A stretch of DNA of 64,000 nucleotides from Chitinophagaceae bacterium UBA1930 (GTDB lineage: Bacteria; Bacteroidota; Bacteroidia; Chitinophagales; Chitinophagaceae), in NCBI GenBank assembly GCA_002337145.1, contig DDFK01000001.1:899501-963500 (forward strand). The letters are read 5' to 3'. The number at the start of each line of letters is the position of its first letter. Position 1 is the first letter of the stretch. Of the stretch, positions 17,481-26,231 are shown piece after piece. The translations under genes and the position numbers were made by a program. Under the pieces are notes generated by a model, which saw only the letters and a program-made list of their open reading frames with translations, did not search any database and was not told where the DNA came from.

Positions 17481-18044
17481 TTATTTTGCTGCTTTTTTAG
17501 CAGGTTTGGCTTTCTTCAAAGCCGCTTCAATTTCTTTACTCAAACTTTCGAACGTGTTTTTGCCAACGTATTTCTCTCCATTGATGAAGAAACAGGGAAT
17601 TTCAGTTACACCCATTTTCTTGCCATGCTGAATATCGTCGTGTATGTACCAGCCATAGGTTGAGTTTACCAGCTCATCCAACAATTGCTTGCGGTTGATA
17701 CCTGCTTCCTTAGAATGCAGTTTTAAACTGGTGGTGCCCAAATTGCGGCGATTTGCAAACAGCACGTTGTGCATTTCCCAAAATTTTCCGTCCTGGGATG
17801 CGGCAATTGCGGCTTCGCCAGCCTTCTGGCTACGCTGATGGATGGTTGTTAAAGGGAAATGACGGAAATTGAAACGGATCTTGCCATCAAATTCTTCCAG
17901 CAGTTTCTTTACCACTTCGTTTGCCTTCGCACATTCTTCATTTTCGTATTCAAAAAACTCGGTAATTGTTACAGGTGCATCTATTTTTCCTACAAATACA
18001 TTTTTTGGTGGAATGATTTCTACCACTTCTTTGTTAAAAGCCAT
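17481..18044 (-). CDS. DsbA-family thioredoxin-like protein lacking CXXC
   Basis: Protein of 187 aa, no signal peptide, so cytoplasmic. The DsbA-like fold is clear from APVTITEFFEYE, FNFRHFPLTTIHQRSQKAGE, GKFWEMHNVLF and the cis-Pro region VTEIPCFFINGEKYVG. Where relatives carry C-P-x-C this protein has N35-E36-E37-C38, so only one active-site cysteine remains and normal disulfide exchange is unlikely. The C-terminus is an Ala/Lys tail (KKAKPAKKAAK). It resembles the thioredoxin-like domains linked to NhaA antiporters. Function unknown. Confidence 0.85.
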   Translation of the reverse strand: MAFNKEVVEIIPPKNVFVGKIDAPVTITEFFEYENEECAKANEVVKKLLEEFDGKIRFNFRHFPLTTIHQRSQKAGEAAIAASQDGKFWEMHNVLFANRRNLGTTSLKLHSKEAGINRKQLLDELVNSTYGWYIHDDIQHGKKMGVTEIPCFFINGEKYVGKNTFESLSKEIEAALKKAKPAKKAAK

Positions 18045-18122
18045 ACTGAACTCCTTTGATTTTTGGGTTGCCCGAAAGCAGCCCCTTATTAAACAAACCC
18101 TCCGGTTACCCGGCGATTACCG

Positions 18123-18130
18123 CAAACATA
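18123..18130 (-). promoter_or_regulatory. -7 box of the DsbA-like gene
   Basis: TATGTTTG followed by GCGG on the minus strand, about 79 bp before the start codon, in the gap after clpB. Confidence 0.4.
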
Positions 18131-18154
18131 GGGTTTTTAGAACGGAAATTATAG

Positions 18155-20758
18155 TTAGTTATTAACCTCATTCCTAAATACCACCAGTCCATCAAAAACA
18201 TCAACCAGTACAGGTTTGGACTTGTCGATATCGCCTGCCAATATTTTTTTGCTGAGGGCATTTACTATTTCCTTCTGTATCAACCGCTTCAATGGCCTAG
18301 CTCCCATTTGGGCATCATAGCCGTTTTCTGCCAGAAAATCGATCAGGTAATCGCTAAACTGCAATTCTATACCATTTTGGGCAACTAACTGCTTCAAACC
18401 TTTTAATTGAATGTTAATGATGCCTTTTATCTGCCTCTTGAGCAATGGTTGAAACATGATGATTTCGTCTACCCTGTTCAGGAATTCCGGGCGGACGGTT
18501 TCTTTCAACAAGTTCATTACTTCTGTTCTTGCCTTATTGGTGGCTTCCTCGATATTGCTTTCGGTAACATCTTCAAATGCATCCTGAATAAGACTGCTAC
18601 CAATATTGCTGGTCATGATGATAATGGTATTCTTGAAGTTCACCATACGGCCTTTGTTATCCGTCAAGCGGCCATCATCCAATACCTGTAACAAAATATT
18701 CCATACATCGGGATGGGCTTTTTCAATTTCATCCAACAAAACAACGCTATAGGGTTTGCGGCGGACAGCTTCCGTTAACTGGCCACCTTCATCGTAACCC
18801 ACATAGCCCGGAGGGGCACCCACCAATCTGGATACGGCATGTTTTTCTTGGTACTCGCTCATGTCAATCCTCGTCATCATGCCTTCATCGTCAAACAGGT
18901 ATTCCGCAAGGGCCTTGGCCAATTCGGTTTTACCCACACCTGTTGTGCCCAAAAATATAAATGACCCAATTGGTTTTTTAGGATCCTGCAAACCTGCACG
19001 GCTCCTGCGTATGGCATCCGCAACAGCGGTAATTGCCTCTTCCTGGCCTACTACACGCTTGTGCAGTTCATCTTCCAGGTTCAATAGTTTTTCCCTTTCA
19101 CTTTGCAGCATTTTGCTAACGGGTATGCCCGTTGCCTTTGCAATGGCCTGTGCAATATCTTCTGCATCCACTTCTTCTTTCAGCAAACGCCTTTCACTAA
19201 TCAGGTCAAGCTCTTTCGAAGTGTCTTCAATCAGTTTTTCCTGGTCCTTTATTTTACCATAGCGTATTTCGGCCACCTTACCAAAATCGCCATTACGTTC
19301 TGCCTGTTCTGCTTCAAACTTCAAGCTTTCAATAGAAGCTTTAGCGGTCTGTATTTTTTCTACAATTTCTTTTTCCTGGTTCCACTTTGCTTTCAAGGTA
19401 TCACGCTCCACACTCAACAAAGAAATCTGTTGAGAAAGTTCTTTCAGCTTGTCCTTATCGTCTTCACGTTTAATAGCTTCACGTTCTATTTCTAACTGGC
19501 GGATGCTGCGTTCCAGCTTGTCCAGTTCTTCCGGCATGGAATTCATTTCCAACCTAAGTTTGGCGGCACTTTCATCAATCAGGTCAATTGCTTTGTCTGG
19601 TAAAAACCTATCGGTAATATAACGGTGCGACAGCTCCACCGCAGCAATGATTGCTTCGTCTTTGATACGTACATGATGGTGTGTTTCGTATTTGTCCTTT
19701 ATACCACGCAAAATGGAAACTGCATCTTCCACACTGGGCTCGTCAATCAATACCTTTTGAAAGCGACGTTCCAATGCCTTGTCCTTCTCAAAGTATTTCT
19801 GGTACTCATTCAGTGTAGTGGCACCAATGGCCCTCAGTTCGCCACGGGCCAAAGCCGGCTTCAAAATGTTGGCTGCATCCATTGCACCTTCGCCGCCACC
19901 AGCACCAATTAGCGTATGTATCTCATCAATAAACAAAATAATGTCACCATCGCTATCGGCCACTTCTTTTACAACTGCTTTCAATCTTTCTTCAAACTCA
20001 CCCTTGTACTTGGCACCGGCAATCAATAGGCCCATATCCAATGCAAAAATGATTTTGTTCTTCAAATTTTCTGGCACGTCGCCATTTACGATACGCATGG
20101 CCAAACCTTCTGCAATGGCTGTTTTACCCACGCCTGGCTCACCCACCAAAATCGGGTTATTCTTGCTTCTTCTCGAAAGGATGTGCAAAGTCCTCCTTAT
20201 TTCTTCATCACGGCCAATAACAGGGTCCAGCTTGCCATTGCCTGCCATTTCATTCAGGTTCTTGGCGTACTTCTGCAAACTGTTGTATTGGTTGTTTTGT
20301 GTTTGGGAGTTTACGGTAGAGCCTTTACGCAAATCCTTAATGGCTGCTACCAACCCTTTTTCGGTAAGGCCTGCATCTTTCAATGTTTTGCCAGTATCAT
20401 CGTTTACCTGCATCAGGCCCAACAGTAAATGCTCTACGCTTACAAATTCGTCATTGAACTGTTTCAGCGAAGCATTGGCTTTAAGCAAGGCCGTGTTCAG
20501 GTCCCTGCTTACACTTTGTGCAGGCTCACTGCCTGTGGCTTTGGGCAAACGCTTAATGGTTTCATCCAACTTGCTTTCCACAAAAGCAATATTCACATTG
20601 TTTTTCTTCAGTAAATATTCTACGGGGCTGTCCTCATCTTTCAGTAAAACCTTTAGCAAGTGATTGGTTTCAATATTGGGGTTGCCATTATTGAAAGCCT
20701 CTTGCTGGGCAGCCTGAATGGTTTCCTGTGCCTTAATAGTATAGTTGTTTAAATTCAT
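18155..20758 (-). CDS. clpB: ATP-dependent disaggregase ClpB
   Basis: Protein of 867 aa from MNLNNYTIKAQETIQ; an in-frame ATG 39 bp upstream would add 13 unrelated residues. It rescues aggregated proteins together with DnaK. Order: N-terminal Clp_N repeats, first AAA+ domain (Walker A GEPGVGKTAIAEGL, Walker B IILFIDEIHTLIGAGG), coiled-coil M domain (about residues 400-520), second AAA+ domain (GTTGVGKTELAKAL, VVLLDEIEKAHPDV), and C-terminal D2-small domain. The M domain distinguishes it from ClpA/ClpC. No CIRCE or other heat-shock operator was recognised upstream. Confidence 0.98.
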   Translation of the reverse strand: MNLNNYTIKAQETIQAAQQEAFNNGNPNIETNHLLKVLLKDEDSPVEYLLKKNNVNIAFVESKLDETIKRLPKATGSEPAQSVSRDLNTALLKANASLKQFNDEFVSVEHLLLGLMQVNDDTGKTLKDAGLTEKGLVAAIKDLRKGSTVNSQTQNNQYNSLQKYAKNLNEMAGNGKLDPVIGRDEEIRRTLHILSRRSKNNPILVGEPGVGKTAIAEGLAMRIVNGDVPENLKNKIIFALDMGLLIAGAKYKGEFEERLKAVVKEVADSDGDIILFIDEIHTLIGAGGGEGAMDAANILKPALARGELRAIGATTLNEYQKYFEKDKALERRFQKVLIDEPSVEDAVSILRGIKDKYETHHHVRIKDEAIIAAVELSHRYITDRFLPDKAIDLIDESAAKLRLEMNSMPEELDKLERSIRQLEIEREAIKREDDKDKLKELSQQISLLSVERDTLKAKWNQEKEIVEKIQTAKASIESLKFEAEQAERNGDFGKVAEIRYGKIKDQEKLIEDTSKELDLISERRLLKEEVDAEDIAQAIAKATGIPVSKMLQSEREKLLNLEDELHKRVVGQEEAITAVADAIRRSRAGLQDPKKPIGSFIFLGTTGVGKTELAKALAEYLFDDEGMMTRIDMSEYQEKHAVSRLVGAPPGYVGYDEGGQLTEAVRRKPYSVVLLDEIEKAHPDVWNILLQVLDDGRLTDNKGRMVNFKNTIIIMTSNIGSSLIQDAFEDVTESNIEEATNKARTEVMNLLKETVRPEFLNRVDEIIMFQPLLKRQIKGIINIQLKGLKQLVAQNGIELQFSDYLIDFLAENGYDAQMGARPLKRLIQKEIVNALSKKILAGDIDKSKPVLVDVFDGLVVFRNEVNN

Positions 20759-20911
20759 AGTAAAATGTTTTGATTGTTGAATAGCTGAAAGGTTCAAAAT
20801 TGCTCCAAAACCGGGTTTGCAATGCTATGTTGCCACACCTAACTTTTGGGACAATTAAACTTTACAGCTTTTTCACATTCACAAATTACCCTCCATTATC
20901 ATAAACAAGAA

Positions 20912-22018
20912 ATGATGTCACAAAAAATGAATCAAAACTGCCTGAAAGGCATATCCCTATTGGTTTTCATGCTATTCTTTCAGTTAGGCAGGGCCCAATA
21001 CAACTTCACGGAAGTAGATGGTTGGCTTAAAGACCATTTAAAGGATTTGGGTGGGCGTGCCGTATTGGTAATTTATAAAGACGGGAAGAGGGTGTATGAG
21101 AACGACGAGAACCATTTGAGCAAAAAACAAAAATTCATTGGCAAGTACATAGCTAAGAAAAAAGGTGTGGAAATAAACCAGGACGATTTTACCACCGGCA
21201 GCCGTGTACGCATTGCCAGTTGCAGTAAATGGTTGAGTGCTGCGTTGGTGATGACTTTTGTGGATGAGGGCAAGCTGAGCGTTATAGACAGTATTGGCAA
21301 ATACCTGCCCATATTTACACAGTACGGAAAAGGGGCCATTAAAGTAAGCGATTGCCTAAGCCATTTAACAGGCATTCAGCAGCCCGAATTGAAAGAAAGC
21401 ATACAAAGCATGCAGGCACTGCACTCTATGGATGAAGCCATGCTTGCACTGGCAAAGCAACCCATGGAAGGCATACCCGGCAAGACTTTCCATTATGGCA
21501 ATGCCGGTTTGCAAATTTGTGCTGCTATTGTTGAAAAGATTGGTAAGAAAGATTTTGAGACTTTGTTTGCAGAAAGGATTGCACAACCATTAGATATGAA
21601 GAACACCGATTATGGCAAGAAGGAAATTCCTTTGGCTGCTGGCGGGGCATGGAGCACAGCCGATGATTACATGAATTTTTTGATCATGATATTGCATAAA
21701 GGCATGTTTAATGGCAAGCGTATTTTAAGCGAACAGTCCATTACAGAAATGCAGAAGAACAGGACAGCCAATGCCGATATACAAAGCACTCCAGCACAGA
21801 AGCGGGCCACCAATTATGGTTATGGCGAGTGGGTTGATGAAGAAGAAAACGGCGTAACCAAAGCAGTAAGCAGCCCGGGCCTATTTGGCAGCGTACCCAT
21901 TGTTGACAACAAAAGAAACTATTGTGCCTTTTTAATGGTGTTTAACCTACAATACAAAGGCAGGCAGGAAATAAATGCCGACCTAAAAAGAAGAATGGAT
22001 AAGGCCCTTGGCTTTTGA
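20912..22018 (+). CDS. Secreted serine hydrolase, beta-lactamase family (class C-like)
   Basis: Protein of 368 aa from MMSQKMNQN (the second ATG at 20915 is equally possible), with a signal peptide ending at LGRAQ. The SxxK motif is S-C-S-K in IASCSKWLSAA, near residues 103-106, and the second-motif Tyr is in FHYGNAG. The third motif region reads SSPGLFG. It is probably a periplasmic esterase or D-aminopeptidase-like hydrolase; the substrate is unknown. A paralogue follows 61 bp downstream. Confidence 0.88.
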   Translation: MMSQKMNQNCLKGISLLVFMLFFQLGRAQYNFTEVDGWLKDHLKDLGGRAVLVIYKDGKRVYENDENHLSKKQKFIGKYIAKKKGVEINQDDFTTGSRVRIASCSKWLSAALVMTFVDEGKLSVIDSIGKYLPIFTQYGKGAIKVSDCLSHLTGIQQPELKESIQSMQALHSMDEAMLALAKQPMEGIPGKTFHYGNAGLQICAAIVEKIGKKDFETLFAERIAQPLDMKNTDYGKKEIPLAAGGAWSTADDYMNFLIMILHKGMFNGKRILSEQSITEMQKNRTANADIQSTPAQKRATNYGYGEWVDEEENGVTKAVSSPGLFGSVPIVDNKRNYCAFLMVFNLQYKGRQEINADLKRRMDKALGF

Positions 22019-22079
22019 TCTATTTTAGAACTTCAATAACAGCATCTTTAACTATCATTGTTGCCTATAAAAATTGTTT

Positions 22080-23129
22080 ATGAAACTATTTAAGCCCTTA
22101 GCCATTATTGCCTGTTGCCTTGTTCTTGTTCCTGCTTTTGCCCAAAACAAACAAGAAGCCCCATCACCTTATGATTTTAGCGAACTGACCCAGAAACTGG
22201 AAGCCAGTAAAAAGGAACTGGGTAAAGATTTTGCGGCCCTTATTTATAAAGATGGCAAAGTTGTGTACGACAAAAAATTTGGCGAGTTCGATAAAAAAGG
22301 CAAAGCCCCCATTGGTGCGGCAAGCCAATGGCTGACTGCCGCATTGGTGATGACTTTTGTGGATGAAGGCAAAATAAGCCTTGATACAAAGATTGCTGAC
22401 TACATTCCCATTTACGCAACCTATGGCAAAAAATACATTACCATAAGGCATTGCCTTGCACACATGACAGGTATTGAATCGAAGAAAAACATAAATGGCA
22501 TTACACAAAAAAGCAAGTACGACAAACTGGAAGACGAGGTAAATGAATATGCCAAACGCGAGATACAGAACAATGCCGGTGTGGAGTTTTGGTACAGCAA
22601 TGTTGGCCCCAATATAGCCGCCAGGGTTTTGGAAGTGATTACCAAGAAACCGTTTGAGCGTTTAATGATGGAAAGGATATTGAAACCATTGGAAATGCGG
22701 GGCACATCCTTCACCACAGAAAAAGCCGTTAACCCATCTGGCGGTGCGGTATCATCTACCCTTGATTACATGAACTTTTTAACCATGCTATCCAACAAAG
22801 GCATGTTTAATGGCAAGAAGATTATAAGTGAAGCCTCTGTTGCAGAAATGCAGACACCCCAAATGACACAGGCAATGGTTAAATACATACCCAAAGCATT
22901 TGAAGGTTACGATTTTGGCTTGGGTGGACTGATTCAGGAAAAGAATGCAGACGGCAAGGCCACAACCATCAGTTCGCCAAGCCTGTTTGGCCCCTGGTTC
23001 CTGGTTGATTTATGCCGTGGTTATACCTGCATCATTTTGACAAAGGATCTTATGGGCGAAACAAAAAAAGAGCTGTACACCGATATTAAGTCGGGTATAG
23101 ATAAAGTGATTGGCGGCAATTGCCAATAA
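22080..23129 (+). CDS. Serine-hydrolase paralogue with a lost SxxK motif
   Basis: Protein of 349 aa from the ATG at 22080 (a TTG lies 6 bp upstream), with a signal peptide ending PAFAQ. It aligns end to end with the preceding protein: ALVMTFVDEGK, MERILKPLEMRGT, NKGMFNGKKI and SSPSLFGPW all correspond. At the active site IASCSKWLS is replaced by IGAASQWLT, so the catalytic Ser is Ala80 and the Lys is Gln83. The Tyr motif (FWYSNVG) is kept. The reading frame is intact, suggesting a retained non-hydrolytic role rather than a pseudogene. Confidence 0.87.
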   Translation: MKLFKPLAIIACCLVLVPAFAQNKQEAPSPYDFSELTQKLEASKKELGKDFAALIYKDGKVVYDKKFGEFDKKGKAPIGAASQWLTAALVMTFVDEGKISLDTKIADYIPIYATYGKKYITIRHCLAHMTGIESKKNINGITQKSKYDKLEDEVNEYAKREIQNNAGVEFWYSNVGPNIAARVLEVITKKPFERLMMERILKPLEMRGTSFTTEKAVNPSGGAVSSTLDYMNFLTMLSNKGMFNGKKIISEASVAEMQTPQMTQAMVKYIPKAFEGYDFGLGGLIQEKNADGKATTISSPSLFGPWFLVDLCRGYTCIILTKDLMGETKKELYTDIKSGIDKVIGGNCQ

Positions 23130-23144
23130 TAGTAATAATGCGTT

Positions 23145-23152
23145 TACTTTTG
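23145..23152 (+). promoter_or_regulatory. -7 box of the outer-membrane protein gene
   Basis: TACTTTTG with only 5 bp before the ATG at 23158, so a leaderless message is likely. It lies 15 bp after the stop of the serine-hydrolase paralogue. Confidence 0.5.
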
Positions 23153-23157
23153 CATCC

Positions 23158-23970
23158 ATGAAAAAGATTATCGGTGTTTTGGCAATTGTGCTGGTGGCAT
23201 GTTCTGTGAATGCACAAACCAAAAAGAAGAAAGAGCCATTGTTTAAGGGCATGTACCTGCAATGGGGTTACAATACGGAGTGGTACACACGAAGCGACAT
23301 CCATTTCAGGATGGCAAATGGCAACAATTTTACCTTGCATAAAGCAAGGGCACATGATGCACCGGACCTGGATGCAATAAGCAAGGAGCCCTTGGATATT
23401 TCCATTCCACAATACAATTATAGGATTGGTTTTTACCTGAACAAGCAGAAAACAAAAGCCATTGAACTGAATTTTGACCATGCCAAGTACATTGTTACCG
23501 AAGGCCAAACGGCACGTGTAACAGGCACCATTGGTGGCCAGCAGGTTGATGCGGATAGCGTAGTGGACGGTAACAGGTTCCTGCATTTTGAACATACGGA
23601 CGGAGCCAATTGGTTGCATATAAATTATGTGCAGCAACAGACCCTGATAAAGACACTTGATACAAAAAGGAACCTGCTTACCTGGTTATGGAAAGTTGGT
23701 GCAGGCATCAATATTCCCAGAACGGACTTTACTTGGAAAGGTGAAAGGTTGAATAACGATTTCCATGTAGCAGGCTACAACATCAGTGCAGAAAGCGGTT
23801 TCCGCTTGTACCCATTCAAGAAATTCTTTATTGAAGGAACTGCCAAAACAGGCTTTGTGCAATACATCAATGCCCTATGCAATACCGAAGCCCAAAAAGG
23901 AAACAGGGCCAGCCAGAACTTTGGCTACTTTGAATTGATTGGGACTTTTGGTTTCGATATTAATTTTTAA
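23158..23970 (+). CDS. Outer-membrane beta-barrel-like protein
   Basis: Protein of 270 aa from MKKIIGVLAIVLVACSVNAQ, a signal peptide. The mature part begins with a basic stretch (TKKKKEP) and then shows alternating aromatic strands (MYLQWGYNTEWYTRSD, YNYRIGFYLN, FGYFELIGTFGFDINF). The last residue is Phe, as in many outer-membrane barrels. Specific function unknown. It is followed after 3 bp by the two-helix membrane protein. Confidence 0.75.
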   Translation: MKKIIGVLAIVLVACSVNAQTKKKKEPLFKGMYLQWGYNTEWYTRSDIHFRMANGNNFTLHKARAHDAPDLDAISKEPLDISIPQYNYRIGFYLNKQKTKAIELNFDHAKYIVTEGQTARVTGTIGGQQVDADSVVDGNRFLHFEHTDGANWLHINYVQQQTLIKTLDTKRNLLTWLWKVGAGINIPRTDFTWKGERLNNDFHVAGYNISAESGFRLYPFKKFFIEGTAKTGFVQYINALCNTEAQKGNRASQNFGYFELIGTFGFDINF

Positions 23971-23973
23971 CGT

Positions 23974-24312
23974 ATGTATGAAAACAAAAGGCAACCCTTG
24001 GCCCCCAAGCATGTTTTTTATAAACGTGTGCTGAAGAACCTGTTATACACCTGTCTTTTTTTATTTGTCTGCCTGTCAATTGGCATAATCGGTTACCATT
24101 ATACGGCACAGATTGCATGGCTGGACAGCTTGCACAATGCTTCCATGATATTGAGTGGCATGGGCCCGGTAGTTGAAATAAAGACTGATTGCGGCAAATG
24201 GTTCAGTAGCTTTTATGCCCTGTTTAGCGGTGTTGCCTTTATTACCAATATTGGCCTGTTATTGGCACCATTGGCCCATAGGCTCTTTCACAGGCTTCAC
24301 TTAGAGAACTAG
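23974..24312 (+). CDS. Two-helix membrane protein, degenerate K+-channel-like pore
   Basis: Protein of 112 aa. TM1 is at residues 22-42 and TM2 at 76-102. Between them the stretch DSLHNASMILSGMGP followed by GKWFSSFYALFSGV fits the layout of 2-TM potassium channels (pore helix, filter, then GK and an inner helix with YAL-x-G). However, SGMGP stands where TVGYG would be expected, so K+ selectivity is not expected. The resemblance is by eye. It is probably cotranscribed with the outer-membrane protein. Confidence 0.7.
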   Translation: MYENKRQPLAPKHVFYKRVLKNLLYTCLFLFVCLSIGIIGYHYTAQIAWLDSLHNASMILSGMGPVVEIKTDCGKWFSSFYALFSGVAFITNIGLLLAPLAHRLFHRLHLEN

Positions 24313-24325
24313 AACTGTTTGTTCA

Positions 24326-26227
24326 TTATTCTTTTTTTACAAGTACCACTTTGCTCCTGTCTGCCTTATAGATTGTTTCGTAAAAATTTGCCAGTTCTGT
24401 GTAGTCGCTTGCGGGATAACGTGCCGCACTCATTTCCGAAACACGTACCATTTCCAGTTTGTTGCCATCAATCCTGAAACTGATGCTGTAGCTACCAAAC
24501 CTGTTTTTGATATTAATATTCTTGGGCATTGCTTCAGGTACATAGCCAGCCTGAAGTGAAACGGCAACGGTATCCACTTCCCTGAAGGCATAAGGATACT
24601 CTATGTCGTATCTCCTTTCCTTGTCAAGCGAAAGCCTTGTATCGCTCCTGTTGAACATGTTGGGCGTTATGAACAAACGCTTACCGGTAATATTTGCATA
24701 GTTGGCCGAAGTGATACGCAGGTATTCGTCCACTTCAGGCAGCTTGCCTTTCGTTTCCTTGTATTCATTTTTCTCCATCTTGTATGTTGGCAGGCTGATA
24801 ACGCTGTTCAGGTATTTCTTACGTTGCTCTTCAGTGAAGTCGTGCATAATGGCATGTTGCAGTTCCTGCTCAATGCCCGTAAAATGTGTATTCACTTCGG
24901 CGGAGAGGTTGCCAGCATCGTCTATGGTTGCAGTTACCTTACGCAACTGCAGGTTATCGGCACTTGTATAAACAGGCGTATTCACTACATGCCCGCCATC
25001 GGCACTTATCAACAAGGCCTTCCTGTTGCCGGTGAAAGAGCCCATGAAGCCGGCACTTGCAGTTTGGCTGGTACACTCCAGCCACAGCGTATCTTTTGCA
25101 TTGGGCACACACATAATGGCATGGTTAAAATAAGGTGCCGGAAAATCTTCCCACAAACCCTTCCTCCCTTTGCCAGAGTTGATGAGCACATAATTGGCAG
25201 CAATGCCTGCTTCCTTTAAAACACTCACCATATAATTGCTCAATGCCTTGCAATCGCCATAACGTTTGGTAGCCACATATTTTGCATCAAAAGGTTGCCA
25301 ACCACCAATACCCATTTGAATGCTGATGTACCTTGTATTCTTTTGCATGTAATTGTACAGCAGTTTTATTTTTTCTTCCCTGTCGTTTACGCCATCAACC
25401 AGTGCATGTATCTCTGCTTTTATATTGTCGGGCAATGCATCACGGTTCATATTCAGGCTGGCAATGAATGTTCCCAATCCCTGCCAGGTACCCATATCTC
25501 CATTATAGCCACCTACTTCAAAATTGGTGGGTGCTATGTACACGTTGGTGGTAACTTCCGGAAACCTGGGCATGAACGATTCGAACTGTACCGCTTTCTG
25601 GTTCCGAACTTCCCATTTATACGTTGTTGTTTTGCCTTGTGCATTGATGGCCGCATTGCCTATATAGTTAAACTGTTTGTACCTGAGTTTATAATCGGCC
25701 GGGGCTTCCACTATGAAGCTGCTTTGTTGTACGGCATATTTTTCATACTCTACCGGTTGCCAATTGGGCAGAAAAAAAATGCCCTCATAATCCTGCTCAT
25801 CTTCGTATTCAACTGTGTAAGGATAGTTCTTATAATAAAAGGCATGACGCTTTAAACGGTTATCGGTCATCAGGCTCATGTCATCATCATAACTCACATC
25901 CTGTATGTCTTTCTTCTTTACCTTCTTGAGCTCCTTTCCGCTTGCATCATACAAATGCCCGGTTATATCCTGCAGCGACTGTAACTTATCGTAAGTGTTG
26001 GAATAATAAGCAAAGCCATCGCCATTTTCGTTCAGTACAGTAATGGCATACCTATGTTTTATGGTGGCACGCGATGGGCTTTTGATTATCACACGCCATT
26101 CTTCTTGCCGCTTTACCACATCCGCATCTTTTTTCAGTGAATCGGGAATGCCACTCACCGCATAATCCTGTGCATGGGCTGTTGCCGACAATAACAATAG
26201 TACCCCTGCCAAAAACTGTTTCATCAT
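24326..26227 (-). CDS. Secreted DUF3857 / transglutaminase-like protein, catalytic Cys present
   Basis: Protein of 633 aa with a signal peptide ending ATAHAQ. The N-terminal half is DUF3857-like (beta-rich, YDASGKELKKVKKKDI). The transglutaminase core has Cys326 in RYGDCKALSNYM and His369 in YFNHAIMCV; the third residue is Glu384 (LWLECTS) where Asp is usual. A C-terminal beta domain follows. It could be a periplasmic peptidase or transglutaminase. It lies 4 bp after its paralogue, in one operon. Confidence 0.88.
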   Translation of the reverse strand: MMKQFLAGVLLLLSATAHAQDYAVSGIPDSLKKDADVVKRQEEWRVIIKSPSRATIKHRYAITVLNENGDGFAYYSNTYDKLQSLQDITGHLYDASGKELKKVKKKDIQDVSYDDDMSLMTDNRLKRHAFYYKNYPYTVEYEDEQDYEGIFFLPNWQPVEYEKYAVQQSSFIVEAPADYKLRYKQFNYIGNAAINAQGKTTTYKWEVRNQKAVQFESFMPRFPEVTTNVYIAPTNFEVGGYNGDMGTWQGLGTFIASLNMNRDALPDNIKAEIHALVDGVNDREEKIKLLYNYMQKNTRYISIQMGIGGWQPFDAKYVATKRYGDCKALSNYMVSVLKEAGIAANYVLINSGKGRKGLWEDFPAPYFNHAIMCVPNAKDTLWLECTSQTASAGFMGSFTGNRKALLISADGGHVVNTPVYTSADNLQLRKVTATIDDAGNLSAEVNTHFTGIEQELQHAIMHDFTEEQRKKYLNSVISLPTYKMEKNEYKETKGKLPEVDEYLRITSANYANITGKRLFITPNMFNRSDTRLSLDKERRYDIEYPYAFREVDTVAVSLQAGYVPEAMPKNINIKNRFGSYSISFRIDGNKLEMVRVSEMSAARYPASDYTELANFYETIYKADRSKVVLVKKE

Positions 26228-26231
26228 CTGG

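Noticed and set aside
20759..20911. CIRCE or other heat-shock operator at clpB
   Set aside because: No TTAGCACTC-type inverted repeat found in the intergenic region.
22080..23129. Pseudogene call for the second serine-hydrolase copy
   Set aside because: Frame, signal peptide and most conserved blocks are intact; only the active-site residues changed.
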